Shown one piece after another: positions 23,602 through 30,803 of a stretch of DNA of 64,000 bases. The position numbers and the translations under genes were made by a program. The notes beneath the pieces are model-generated. The model did no database searches. It was not told the DNA's origin and saw only the letters and a list, made by a program, of their open reading frames with translations. Origin of the DNA: Sphingobacterium athyrii (GTDB lineage: Bacteria; Bacteroidota; Bacteroidia; Sphingobacteriales; Sphingobacteriaceae); contig NZ_QCXX01000001.1 in the NCBI RefSeq assembly GCF_003071065.1, positions 926,971 through 990,970 on the forward strand. Reading direction: 5' to 3'. Each line of letters opens with the position of its first letter. Within the stretch, counting starts at the first letter, position 1.

Positions 23602-24948
23602 TTATTTTATCGACAACACATACTTCGTTATTTCGGTCAGTTCTACCTCCGACAATTGTGGAAAGCCAGGCATTTGCGGGTAATCTACTCTTTTCTTACC
23701 CGGCGCTTTGATCCAGTCTTTCAATCCTTTTTCATTGTCGCGATAGATCGTCATCATTTCCTGAATCGGAGGACCTACCAAGCGCTGTTTTTCCTTATGG
23801 CAGCTGGAACAATTTTGTTTAAATAACGCCGAACCTTTCGCTAGACTCCCCAACGCGGGATCAATATCCAAGTTTTCAGCATCGCTGACCGGACTTTCCC
23901 GGGCCTTTTTACTCATCTGTTCAAACGCCTTAGTTTTTGCTGCCATCAGCTCGCGATGCTGATGCAACGCTTGTTCGCGGTAAAGTTGACGACTTCCTCC
24001 ATAAACCAGAATAAAAAACAGGATACTGATCAAGACCTTCCAAAATTGTTTATCCCGTTTGAGTTCGTTATCCGCAGACAGTGCTTTCCAAGAAAACCAC
24101 ATCGCTACAAGGAGCATTATCCCACCGACTACCATCAACTCAATGACTTCAAAATTTATCCCCTTTGCAGGTAAACTGATCATAACAATGAGGCCAAAGA
24201 TTTCCTGTAAACCAAGTCCAACTGTGGTGATATAATAGCCCAGTCTTTTCAATCTGTCCCGGCTGAATGTCTCATACAACAGATGTACCTGGTATGACTT
24301 TCTACCGTTATACCAAACGATAAATATACCTGTGACCGTCAGACAAGCACCAATAAACTCCAGATACCGCGGCAGCACATTAGGCAGTGTCAATGCACTT
24401 AAAAAACCTTTAATATATCCCCACCGTTCGGGAAACAGCATCAGGTTAACATTTGTCAAGAATATCGTTGGAACAATTAAAAAAATCATCACAGCCAATG
24501 CAATGATACTGATGTGCAAATACTTGTAGCTGGCCATTGCTCTCCAAGTATATTTGTGTAAATAGGTCAGCAAAAAAGCAGCGGTTACCAACGGGATAAT
24601 CATAAACCAGGCCAGCCCCGTTAGCGCATTGGCCGAATAAAAATAGATGGTATAAAGTGTATTGATACTCAGTAAAGGGGCAACCCCAAGTACGACTGCC
24701 ATACTCTTATTGACCGTCACCGTCTTGGCTATTTCATAAGCAAACAAATCGTAGTCACGATTTTTCAATCCTTTAATTTCTGCCCAAAGAGTAATGATGC
24801 TCCCTCCAACCATTAATTTGACGAATATGATATGAAGCAAAAATGAGCCGATCAATAAAGTGACCAATAGCCATTCGGGTAAAGGAAGGTCCAAAGGTAG
24901 ATCCCTGGGAACGGGTGTAGTAGACACCTGTAGTAAATTCACTTGCAT
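23602..24948 (-). CDS. Cytochrome bd-superfamily-like membrane subunit with C-terminal cytochrome c domain
   Basis: 448 residues. About eight hydrophobic helices fill residues 25-335; the first (LLVTLLIGSFLLHIIFVKLM) carries a histidine, and the arrangement resembles the other large subunit encoded just upstream. The C-terminal 70 residues form a c-type cytochrome domain with the heme motif CSSCH at 380-384 and an axial Met candidate in PQMPGFPQLS. The pair looks like the two large subunits of a cytochrome bd-superfamily enzyme in which quinol oxidation may be replaced by cytochrome c input. It follows the upstream subunit by 18 bp. The alternative is a different c-type quinone-linked complex. 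Confidence 0.75.
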   Translation of the reverse strand: MQVNLLQVSTTPVPRDLPLDLPLPEWLLVTLLIGSFLLHIIFVKLMVGGSIITLWAEIKGLKNRDYDLFAYEIAKTVTVNKSMAVVLGVAPLLSINTLYTIYFYSANALTGLAWFMIIPLVTAAFLLTYLHKYTWRAMASYKYLHISIIALAVMIFLIVPTIFLTNVNLMLFPERWGYIKGFLSALTLPNVLPRYLEFIGACLTVTGIFIVWYNGRKSYQVHLLYETFSRDRLKRLGYYITTVGLGLQEIFGLIVMISLPAKGINFEVIELMVVGGIMLLVAMWFSWKALSADNELKRDKQFWKVLISILFFILVYGGSRQLYREQALHQHRELMAAKTKAFEQMSKKARESPVSDAENLDIDPALGSLAKGSALFKQNCSSCHKEKQRLVGPPIQEMMTIYRDNEKGLKDWIKAPGKKRVDYPQMPGFPQLSEVELTEITKYVLSIK

Positions 24949-24966
24949 TTTTAAAAGTTCTTTTTT

Positions 24967-26433
24967 TTATTTTTTTGAAACTAATACTGAATCTCCGTAC
25001 GCTTTTACTGCTTGCTCCATATTCTGTAACGGATTGACCTTAATACCTTCGACCTGCGCACCCTGCAGGGATTCTCTAGTCCCTTGCAATTGTTTGATGT
25101 AAGCAACAATTGCTTCAAGTTCTTTTTTATTTCCGGGAAATGGGGGCATAAACGTACGTCCCTGGTGCATATTGGGGATATAGGCCGACATGGATTCCTC
25201 ATCCAGCGGCTTGCCCCGTCCATACATTTTTTCAAAAACATCAACGATGGAATTGATGCCATTACTGGTGTGACAACGGCTACAGGTAAGCATGAAAACA
25301 TTTTTACCAGCCTCGATTTTGTTTTCCGGCGTTATTTCCTGGACTGAAGTATAGGTGGCATGTTTTAAAATTCCTTCCTTTTTATACAGCGCATAGTCTT
25401 CTTCCCGCAACAAATTCGAATACATATACCCACCGATGACATAAGGTTTTCGGACAAACTCGCGTACCCGTTCGAAAATCCCCAGAAAACCAAAGATCAA
25501 TAAACAGGGGACGGTCACCAACATGACGTTTACTTTTTGAGGTTTCCAAATTGCCCAGATCGCAAGCAGAACAGAAAGTATCGTGGCTCCCACAATAAAA
25601 TACTTGAGTATATCATAATATTCAGCAAAGTCCATCGATCCCACTGCTGTGCTCATATTAGCTTTCATGGCCTCAGGCATTGCATTCCAGTAATAGAGTG
25701 CTCCTGCAAGTGCAATCGGTGTCCAGCTCAAGATCCATTTGCCGCCCAGTCTGACCACCTGAATGCGGAGCGTTGATCTTTTTTTTGTAAATAATGTCGT
25801 CAGCAACATACCGAATACACCGCCCATCAGCATGGCGACCGGAGTTCTAAAAAATAGCTGTGGAATATAAATTGGATTCGTAAAACCGTTGACAAGACTC
25901 TTATGCGTATTCCAATTTCCCGGATCCATCATAAAACTCAGTATGGAAACGATAATAACCATGGTAATCCAGGAAGCAATACTCAAAAATGCGCCAAATC
26001 GGATATGTTTCAACTTGGAGCGGAGCGATTTATTGGCGCTTTCCCAGCTCAGGTAGTAAATAGAAATCAGAACTACTTCGGTGACGAAAACGATCCATTC
26101 GGTAAACCAAGCCCAATAAAATACCCGAATTAAACTTCCTATCGAGCTAGGGCTGACGAGTGCAACCGTAAACCATATCCCCACACCGGTCATAGCGCCA
26201 ATGGTCGTCGTAATGATAAAACCGACTTTCATTTTATTATGGATAAGCCTATCCCACTCCCAATCTGCGATCTGGTCCCTGCCAGCACGCTGTACCCCTT
26301 TAAACTCAAGCCAAGTAATGTAAGGGATAAAACCTACCGCAAGGCCATGATTGATCATTACATGTATAATCGCCACCGCAGCGATTAAAAATCGGTCATT
26401 CAACCAATCTAAATGAAACATTGGAAAATCCAT
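24967..26433 (-). CDS. Cytochrome bd oxidase subunit I-like protein with C-terminal cytochrome c domain
   Basis: 488 residues from ATG 26433; a TTG at 26451 in the same frame is less likely. Residues 10-340 contain eight or nine membrane helices with a CydA-like order: a first helix with His24 (AAVAIIHVMINHGLAVGF) corresponding by eye to the CydA heme ligand, a TGVGIWFTVAL helix where CydA has its conserved glutamate, and FYWAWFTEW. The position of the second CydA heme histidine appears to be Arg (FFRTPVAM). The C-terminus is a c-type cytochrome domain with CSRCH at 384-388 and MPPFPG as Met-ligand loop. This fits cytochrome-c-dependent members of the bd superfamily. My alignment was made by eye. 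Confidence 0.75.
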   Translation of the reverse strand: MDFPMFHLDWLNDRFLIAAVAIIHVMINHGLAVGFIPYITWLEFKGVQRAGRDQIADWEWDRLIHNKMKVGFIITTTIGAMTGVGIWFTVALVSPSSIGSLIRVFYWAWFTEWIVFVTEVVLISIYYLSWESANKSLRSKLKHIRFGAFLSIASWITMVIIVSILSFMMDPGNWNTHKSLVNGFTNPIYIPQLFFRTPVAMLMGGVFGMLLTTLFTKKRSTLRIQVVRLGGKWILSWTPIALAGALYYWNAMPEAMKANMSTAVGSMDFAEYYDILKYFIVGATILSVLLAIWAIWKPQKVNVMLVTVPCLLIFGFLGIFERVREFVRKPYVIGGYMYSNLLREEDYALYKKEGILKHATYTSVQEITPENKIEAGKNVFMLTCSRCHTSNGINSIVDVFEKMYGRGKPLDEESMSAYIPNMHQGRTFMPPFPGNKKELEAIVAYIKQLQGTRESLQGAQVEGIKVNPLQNMEQAVKAYGDSVLVSKK

Positions 26434-26568
26434 CGCTATTCTTTTTTTCAAAGATCCAGCTATATCCTTTCAAAAAGCAGAAATAACAGTTCCGATACCT
26501 TCTATTTCTATCCGATCTCATTCGATAAAGGGTCAACATACTTCCATTTTCGTAACTCTCGCCCATTA

Positions 26569-26617
26569 GACAGTCAAAGCGTCTTTTTCATCAGATGAAA
26601 AAGACGCTTTGACTGTC
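26569..26617. repeat. Perfect 24-bp inverted repeat with 1-base centre
   Basis: The arm at 26569-26592 (GACAGTCAAAGCGTC then TTTTTCATC) is exactly complementary to 26594-26617. It begins 3 bp after the stop codon of the AraC gene. There is no U-tract after the stem in either direction, although the arms themselves contain A5/T5 runs. It may act as terminator or transcript-end protector separating the regulator from the oxidase genes. Confidence 0.8.
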
Positions 26618-26619
26618 GT

Positions 26620-27492
26620 TTATGTCTCCTGGTTTTTTCTAAACTCCTCTGGGCTGCGCCCCTTCTTAGCTTTAAAAAATGTGATGAAATAAGGCACATT
26701 TTCAAACCCCAGTTCAAAGGCAATTTCCTTTACCGTTTTGAAGGTATGGTACAATAGGCGCTCCGCCTCCAATACGATCCTATCCCTGATCAGTGCACCA
26801 CAGCTAATAGCTCTCTTTTCACGACAAATTCGGTTCAGATAATTCACTGAAATATTCAGCCGTTCAGCATAGAAAGACGGAAATCGTTTATGCTTATAAT
26901 TTTCATCAACCAAGGTCTCAAATGCAACTATTCTTTCCTCCTTTTCATCCATCTGCACAAAGCCGAAATTTTTAGTGATTTGCCGACCCAGCATCTGAAG
27001 TAAAATATTCAGATAATTGCGTAGCACTTCTCTTGAACCCAATTTTGCTATATCATATTCCACCTGCATCAATTCCATCAAATGAATACAACGTTCAATT
27101 TCATCACTTGTCAATACAAAGCCATGCATCTGGTTACATTTTAAAAAGTTAAAATAATGTATCACTTCCGTATTGTACCGCTGCATAAAAAATGCTTCTG
27201 TAAATAGAATAATACATCCTTCAACAGGTACATGATGCTGGAAACTACAGACGCAATTGCAACTTATGCTGACGATATCATGTCTGCCCATGGCATACAT
27301 TCTTTTATCTGCTACCATCATCAGGTTGCCGCTCTTTATCAACAGCAAGCTGTAGAACGAGCGTGCATGCAATGTGTTCTGGTTTCCCTTGACTTGTAAA
27401 TACTCGGCTATGGGCATAATAACAATCCCGTTGGAAGCCGAATCAATATCTTCTAGTCTTAAAAAATCTAGTTTTTCTTTTCGTATTACCAT
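26620..27492 (-). CDS. AraC-family regulator with a CxCxC segment in its sensor domain
   Basis: A 290-residue protein. The C-terminal AraC domain (about 190-285) has RLNISVNYLNRICREKRA and the signature KEIAFELGFENVPYFITFFK. The N-terminal cupin-like domain contains SCNCVCSF (Cys78, Cys80, Cys82), a nearby HH pair and Cys93, where sugar-sensing relatives have proline and hydrophobic residues. This could bind a metal, heme or iron-sulfur group or respond to redox state. It lies between the Cys-motif protein A/cytochrome c pair (41 bp upstream) and the bd-like oxidase genes (perfect inverted repeat between them), so control of the respiratory cluster is likely. Confidence 0.88.
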   Translation of the reverse strand: MVIRKEKLDFLRLEDIDSASNGIVIMPIAEYLQVKGNQNTLHARSFYSLLLIKSGNLMMVADKRMYAMGRHDIVSISCNCVCSFQHHVPVEGCIILFTEAFFMQRYNTEVIHYFNFLKCNQMHGFVLTSDEIERCIHLMELMQVEYDIAKLGSREVLRNYLNILLQMLGRQITKNFGFVQMDEKEERIVAFETLVDENYKHKRFPSFYAERLNISVNYLNRICREKRAISCGALIRDRIVLEAERLLYHTFKTVKEIAFELGFENVPYFITFFKAKKGRSPEEFRKNQET

Positions 27493-27533
27493 TGTCTTAG
27501 TCTTTTCATTAATAAAAAATTCAAGGGGAATGG

Positions 27534-27920
27534 TTATACGATAGGGGGTTTAAAAATCCGCATAAAAATACCTTGAGACAATTGATGACCTCTGGATTGC
27601 GGATAACATATTTTTAAAATAAAGCTAAACGGACACTCCGAGCTTACGGCATCGTCAAGTCGTGCGAATAGCAGTATCTCGGCACTTTTCACCTTGACGA
27701 GCACATCGCTGACATCCTTCTGTTCGAGTGTTTTTTCGCTAATGTAGCAGAAACCTTTACAGGTCGCGGCAGGACCATAGCGATTGATACATAGGTTTTG
27801 TTCGATATAATCACGATTGCATTCAAAGCCAATAAATACCCACAACAGATTTGTTGCCTGCAGGCAAATTGCCCAGGCCATCAGTACACTGAATAGTGCT
27901 TTCAATTTGTAGGATTTCAT
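27534..27920 (-). CDS. Small membrane-anchored Cys-motif protein A
   Basis: 128 residues from ATG 27920 (a TTG at 27929 is also in frame). One N-terminal helix (about 7-33) is followed by CNRDYIEQNLCINR and CKGFC, giving the pattern NRDYI-x4-C-x-N-R-x6-C-x-G-x-C. The rest is soluble and ends IFKPPIV. It is a paralog of the 125-residue protein at 28700-29077, which has the same motif and the same PP-V end. The conserved cysteines suggest metal or heme handling outside the cytoplasmic membrane. I recall similar short Bacteroidota proteins of unknown function. It follows the cytochrome c lipoprotein gene by 13 bp. Confidence 0.65.
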   Translation of the reverse strand: MKSYKLKALFSVLMAWAICLQATNLLWVFIGFECNRDYIEQNLCINRYGPAATCKGFCYISEKTLEQKDVSDVLVKVKSAEILLFARLDDAVSSECPFSFILKICYPQSRGHQLSQGIFMRIFKPPIV

Positions 27921-27933
27921 TCGTTTCAATCTA

Positions 27934-28428
27934 TCACTTTGTCACACTATTCCGCTCACGGAGGTATTCCAAAATTGCCCGCGCTTCTTCCTGCTGCAAG
28001 CCCAGACTTATCATTGGAGACGCAAACTCCTTACTCAGTGCCTTAGCATCCGGATCTTTGTCAAGCATGGTCGCGGGATCGAGCATCATATTCATGATCC
28101 ATTCCGGTGTACGGCGCTTGATCACTCCGTCAAGCGATGGACCTACCAGTGTCCGGTCAAAACCATGGCACATTGCACATTTTGAGACGAATAGTTCCAC
28201 CCCTTTGTTTGCAAGCTGCGCATCGAAGGGTTTGTGTGTAAAAGATGTAATAGCGCCTACCCCTTTGGATCCTTCCGTTTTATAATCCAACATTTCATTA
28301 GTTGATTTAGTCTCTGCTGGTGCTGCAGCAGGACCTGTTGAGTCCGTTTTTCTGCCGCCATTGCCTCCACAGGCGATGAGGACAATAAACACAAGACAAG
28401 TAAGGACAATATTCATTCTAGCTTTCAT
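27934..28428 (-). CDS. Cytochrome c lipoprotein
   Basis: A 164-residue protein with a lipobox (VLIAC, Cys20) followed by a flexible Ala/Pro/Thr-rich linker and a single c-type heme domain with CAMCH at 84-88, the LVGPSLDGV segment and a Met-ligand candidate in ASPMISLGL. It would sit on the periplasmic face of a membrane and carry electrons. Its neighbours are two Cys-motif proteins, an AraC regulator and a bd-like oxidase with cytochrome c domains, so it is the natural electron donor to, or sensor for, that oxidase. The identity of its own donor is unknown. Confidence 0.88.
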   Translation of the reverse strand: MKARMNIVLTCLVFIVLIACGGNGGRKTDSTGPAAAPAETKSTNEMLDYKTEGSKGVGAITSFTHKPFDAQLANKGVELFVSKCAMCHGFDRTLVGPSLDGVIKRRTPEWIMNMMLDPATMLDKDPDAKALSKEFASPMISLGLQQEEARAILEYLRERNSVTK

Positions 28429-28640
28429 TTCGCTCTCTTTTTTATTTTTGTTTAAAACAGTAAATCAGTTTTCCAACCCATATTGCTGCCCGTTAATCAG
28501 ACAATTCGATATTCTCATCAAGCTTGCTGATCTGACCTAGACAACTGGTGTCCCAATCGGCCCCCGAAACATACACTGGGGAGTAATAAATGGCACGGAA
28601 AACTATGCAAAAGTCATCCCTAAAGGGAAAAAGACACAGG

Positions 28641-28669
28641 GATTGCCTCATTAGTATAAAAAGGCAATC
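28641..28669 (-). terminator. Possible terminator after Cys-motif protein B gene
   Basis: GATTGCCT (28641-28648) pairs with AGGCAATC (28662-28669). On the leftward strand a T-rich stretch follows after a few bases (complement of 28624-28632). Support is moderate. Confidence 0.45.
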
Positions 28670-28699
28670 GATTTATCCCGTAAGTTCTTTAAAAAGACA

Positions 28700-29077
28700 T
28701 TAAACGAGCGGTGGGTGAAAAATAGAAAAGATGGGGCTGTAAGCATATTCTTCGTTTACTTCCGGAAAAGTGCGTGTTGCGGCAGCTTCGTCATAAACCG
28801 AAGTTTCGAAGATAAAATTCAGGGGATTGTTGATAAAGACAACATCGATAATGCGTGTTTCAAGATTTTTTTGCTCCTTTTCTTCGTGCTCACGCATCTT
28901 TTTCATCAGTATGCATTGCCCTCTACAGGAAAGGGCTTGTTCGTTAAAGCGGTTGACACATTCATACTTGGCAATATAATCCCTATTGATCTGAAAAACG
29001 GTCCATATCCATACTGTTGAGAAGCTTTGTAGGAGCATCAAAGGCAGTAAGATCCATATGAATTGTTTCGCTTTCAT
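28700..29077 (-). CDS. Small membrane-anchored Cys-motif protein B
   Basis: 125 residues from ATG 29077 (a TTG at 29095 is also open). It has one N-terminal helix (QFIWILLPLMLLQSFSTVW), then FQINRDYIAKYECVNR and CRGQC (Cys40, Cys51, Cys55), a Lys/Glu-rich segment, and the end IFHPPLV. It shares with protein A (27534-27920) the NRDYI, C-x-N-R, C-x-G-x-C and IF-PP-V elements in the same order, so the two arose by duplication. Its own leftward -7 box candidate TATATTTG is at 29093-29100. Function unknown; metal delivery or heme chemistry for the adjacent cytochromes is a reasonable guess. Confidence 0.65.
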   Translation of the reverse strand: MKAKQFIWILLPLMLLQSFSTVWIWTVFQINRDYIAKYECVNRFNEQALSCRGQCILMKKMREHEEKEQKNLETRIIDVVFINNPLNFIFETSVYDEAAATRTFPEVNEEYAYSPIFSIFHPPLV

Positions 29078-29092
29078 GAGTTGGCAATGTAG

Positions 29093-29100
29093 CAAATATA
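29093..29100 (-). promoter_or_regulatory. -7 box candidate TATATTTG for Cys-motif protein B
   Basis: An exact match to the Bacteroidota -7 consensus TAnnTTTG on the leftward strand, ending about 15 bp before the ATG at 29077. No TTTG -33 element at the ideal distance was found, so an activator may be needed. Confidence 0.4.
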
Positions 29101-29182
29101 ATAATTGTTGCCATTTGAGCTAGAATTATTTTAGCATTCGCCCTAAAGGATTGATTTAGGGCTGTCCATGTATTCACAAGCG

Positions 29183-29215
29183 ACGATCAGGTATGTTACT
29201 ATACCTGATCGTTTT
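29183..29215. terminator. Terminator in front of the discoidin relic
   Basis: A perfect 12-bp stem ACGATCAGGTAT (29183-29194) with 29201-29212 and a 6-base loop, with TTT after the descending arm in the rightward direction. It lies just downstream of the leftward dehydrogenase/relic pair. Confidence 0.65.
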
Positions 29216-29220
29216 ACTGC

Positions 29221-29354
29221 CTAAGGTTTCAAGAAATCCAGCTCAGCTATGGCCAATGAGCGGCCATTTCCGGCAATCACTGTAGATTCAATTTTTACGA
29301 AACGTGCTTTTTTAGTATTTTTTAATCTAAATATACGGGCCGTAGGGTCATTGA
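29221..29354 (-). pseudogene. C-terminal tail of a discoidin (F5/8 type C) domain protein without a start (relic)
   Basis: The leftward strand between the dehydrogenase stop (29355) and TAG at 29221-29223 encodes about 44 residues reading TARIFRLKNTKKARFVKIES and then GRSLAIAELDF, the typical last strands of an F5/8 type C carbohydrate-binding domain. There is no start codon. The frame continues into the 3' end of the dehydrogenase in another frame. This is a relic of a larger, probably secreted, glycan-related gene removed by deletion. The family call is by motif reading only. Confidence 0.6.
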
Positions 29355-30371
29355 TCAGAATTCGACCAATATCCGGAACACACTTCCGGGATCTTTCACC
29401 CAGGCGCTAAGAGCAGCATGTGCTCCGTCAGGAGTGCAGACAGCGGTAATCAGTTGTTCCACTGGGCAGGTGCCTGATTTTAAATAATCCATCACCGCTT
29501 CAAAGTCTTTTGGCAATGCGTTCCTTGATCCCATGATATCCAGTTCCTTTTTCACAAAAAACTGTGTATCAAAAGGAATAAGCTCCTTTGCATAACCAAT
29601 GAAGACCACTCTTCCAGTAAACGTCACCGCATCAATTGCCGCCAGATAGGTTTCCTGTCTACCGACCGCCTCAATGACGACATCGGCGCCCATGAAGTTG
29701 GTCAGCTCATCCAGTCGCTGCTTTAAATCCTCCGTCGCTGTATTGATGCTGAATTTTGCGCCAAGACGTTTGGCCAGAGCAAGCTTACTTTCGCTTACGT
29801 CTGCAGCGATAACCGAAGCTCCACGTCTGACGGCCCTAATTATTGCCCCTATACCGATCATGCCACATCCCAAGACCAATACGACATCATTATCGGTTAC
29901 CGATGCCCTATCTACGGCATGAAAGCCCACACTCATCGGTTCGACAAGCGCCAGCTCCTTTGCAGACAGGCCGTCTCCCGGGATTACCTTTTCATAGGGT
30001 ACCGCTATATAATCCGCCATAGCACCATGACGTTGTACACCCATAGTTTCATTGAATTGACAGGCATTGGGTTTATTATTTTTACATGCGGCACAACGTC
30101 CGCAATTGGAATATGGATTTACGGTGACCCGCATACCCATTTGAATTTCAGGTGATACATCCGCTCCTATTTCGACCACCGTCCCCGCAATTTCGTGGCC
30201 GGGAATAATGGGCAATCTGACAAGCGGATTCAGTCCCCGAAAGGTGTTGAGGTCAGATCCACAAAACCCTACATAATCTATTTTGAGCAACACATGTCCC
30301 ACCCGCAAATCAGGTCGTGGCAATTCCACGGTTTGTACAAGACCTTCTTTTATAATTTTTATCGCTTTCAT
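29355..30371 (-). CDS. Zinc-dependent medium-chain alcohol/polyol dehydrogenase
   Basis: A 338-residue enzyme of the zinc MDR family. Catalytic-zinc residues are visible in GFCGSDLN and GHEIAGTVVEIG. The structural-zinc lobe has the four-cysteine pattern NCGRCAACKNNKPNAC. The Rossmann motif is VLVLGCGMIGIG. Relatives oxidise sugar acids or polyols (L-galactonate, L-gulonate, L-iditol, threonine). The substrate is not determined. It is transcribed divergently from an AraC regulator gene, and the shared promoter region contains two pairs of TCGAC repeats, so it is probably induced by its sugar-like substrate. Confidence 0.88.
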   Translation of the reverse strand: MKAIKIIKEGLVQTVELPRPDLRVGHVLLKIDYVGFCGSDLNTFRGLNPLVRLPIIPGHEIAGTVVEIGADVSPEIQMGMRVTVNPYSNCGRCAACKNNKPNACQFNETMGVQRHGAMADYIAVPYEKVIPGDGLSAKELALVEPMSVGFHAVDRASVTDNDVVLVLGCGMIGIGAIIRAVRRGASVIAADVSESKLALAKRLGAKFSINTATEDLKQRLDELTNFMGADVVIEAVGRQETYLAAIDAVTFTGRVVFIGYAKELIPFDTQFFVKKELDIMGSRNALPKDFEAVMDYLKSGTCPVEQLITAVCTPDGAHAALSAWVKDPGSVFRILVEF

Positions 30372-30803
30372 TCCCTTGATGGATATTTTTGTTTTTTAAA
30401 TCAGATATTATTGATTCATGGCTTTTTAGGTTTCTCCCCACTTTGCGACGACACAGGCGTGGCAACCAAAAAGTACATAAAATACCTTCTTTTTCTATTG
30501 GTTCGTTTTATCTAACTAACAAAATTAGAAGTAATCTCTTTGAATAAAAACCACTTTATCGACCAAAACTTTCACAAAATCGACAATATCTCAATAAAAC
30601 TGTATCAGCTTAAAAGTCGACTCAACTTCCTCAATAGCGACTCAGTTTTATCGTGAAGAATAATTTTTTACATGATTTTAAGCATTTATTACATGGTCTA
30701 CTGGATTTATATCCCGTCTTTTGATTAAGGTGTCAAATCATTAATCAGTTCATAAGTTTGGAGTCTACATCGCCAGACGCTCCATTAAAATATCTTAGAA
30801 TCC
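30372..30803. other. Divergent promoter region of dehydrogenase and AraC genes
   Basis: About 430 gene-free bases holding the TCGAC repeat pairs listed at 30559-30641. An exact -7 box TAAGTTTG (30753-30760) lies 43 bp before the AraC start at 30804, though I see no well-placed TTTG -33 element for it. Confidence 0.5.
30559..30641. promoter_or_regulatory. Two pairs of TCGAC direct repeats (AraC-type operators)
   Basis: TCGAC at 30559 and 30580 (21 bp apart) and TCGAC at 30617 with GCGAC at 30637 (20 bp apart), all in the same orientation, in AT-rich surroundings. The second pair reads GTCGACTCAACTT...AGCGACTCAG. The spacing fits binding of AraC monomers on one DNA face. The same core with 21-bp spacing occurs in the aldo/keto reductase promoter (18690-18717). 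Confidence 0.55.

Noticed and set aside
28493..28651. A 52-residue leftward frame between the Cys-motif protein B gene and the cytochrome c gene (starts MRQSLCLFPF).
   Set aside because: It overlaps a hairpin, has no recognisable domain, and its length is within chance. It could equally be a relic tail; no family evidence.
28590..28703. A 37-residue basic rightward frame (MARKTMQKSSLKGKR) with a purine-rich stretch in front.
   Set aside because: It runs opposite to its neighbours, covers the hairpin at 28641-28669 and has no similarity I recognise.
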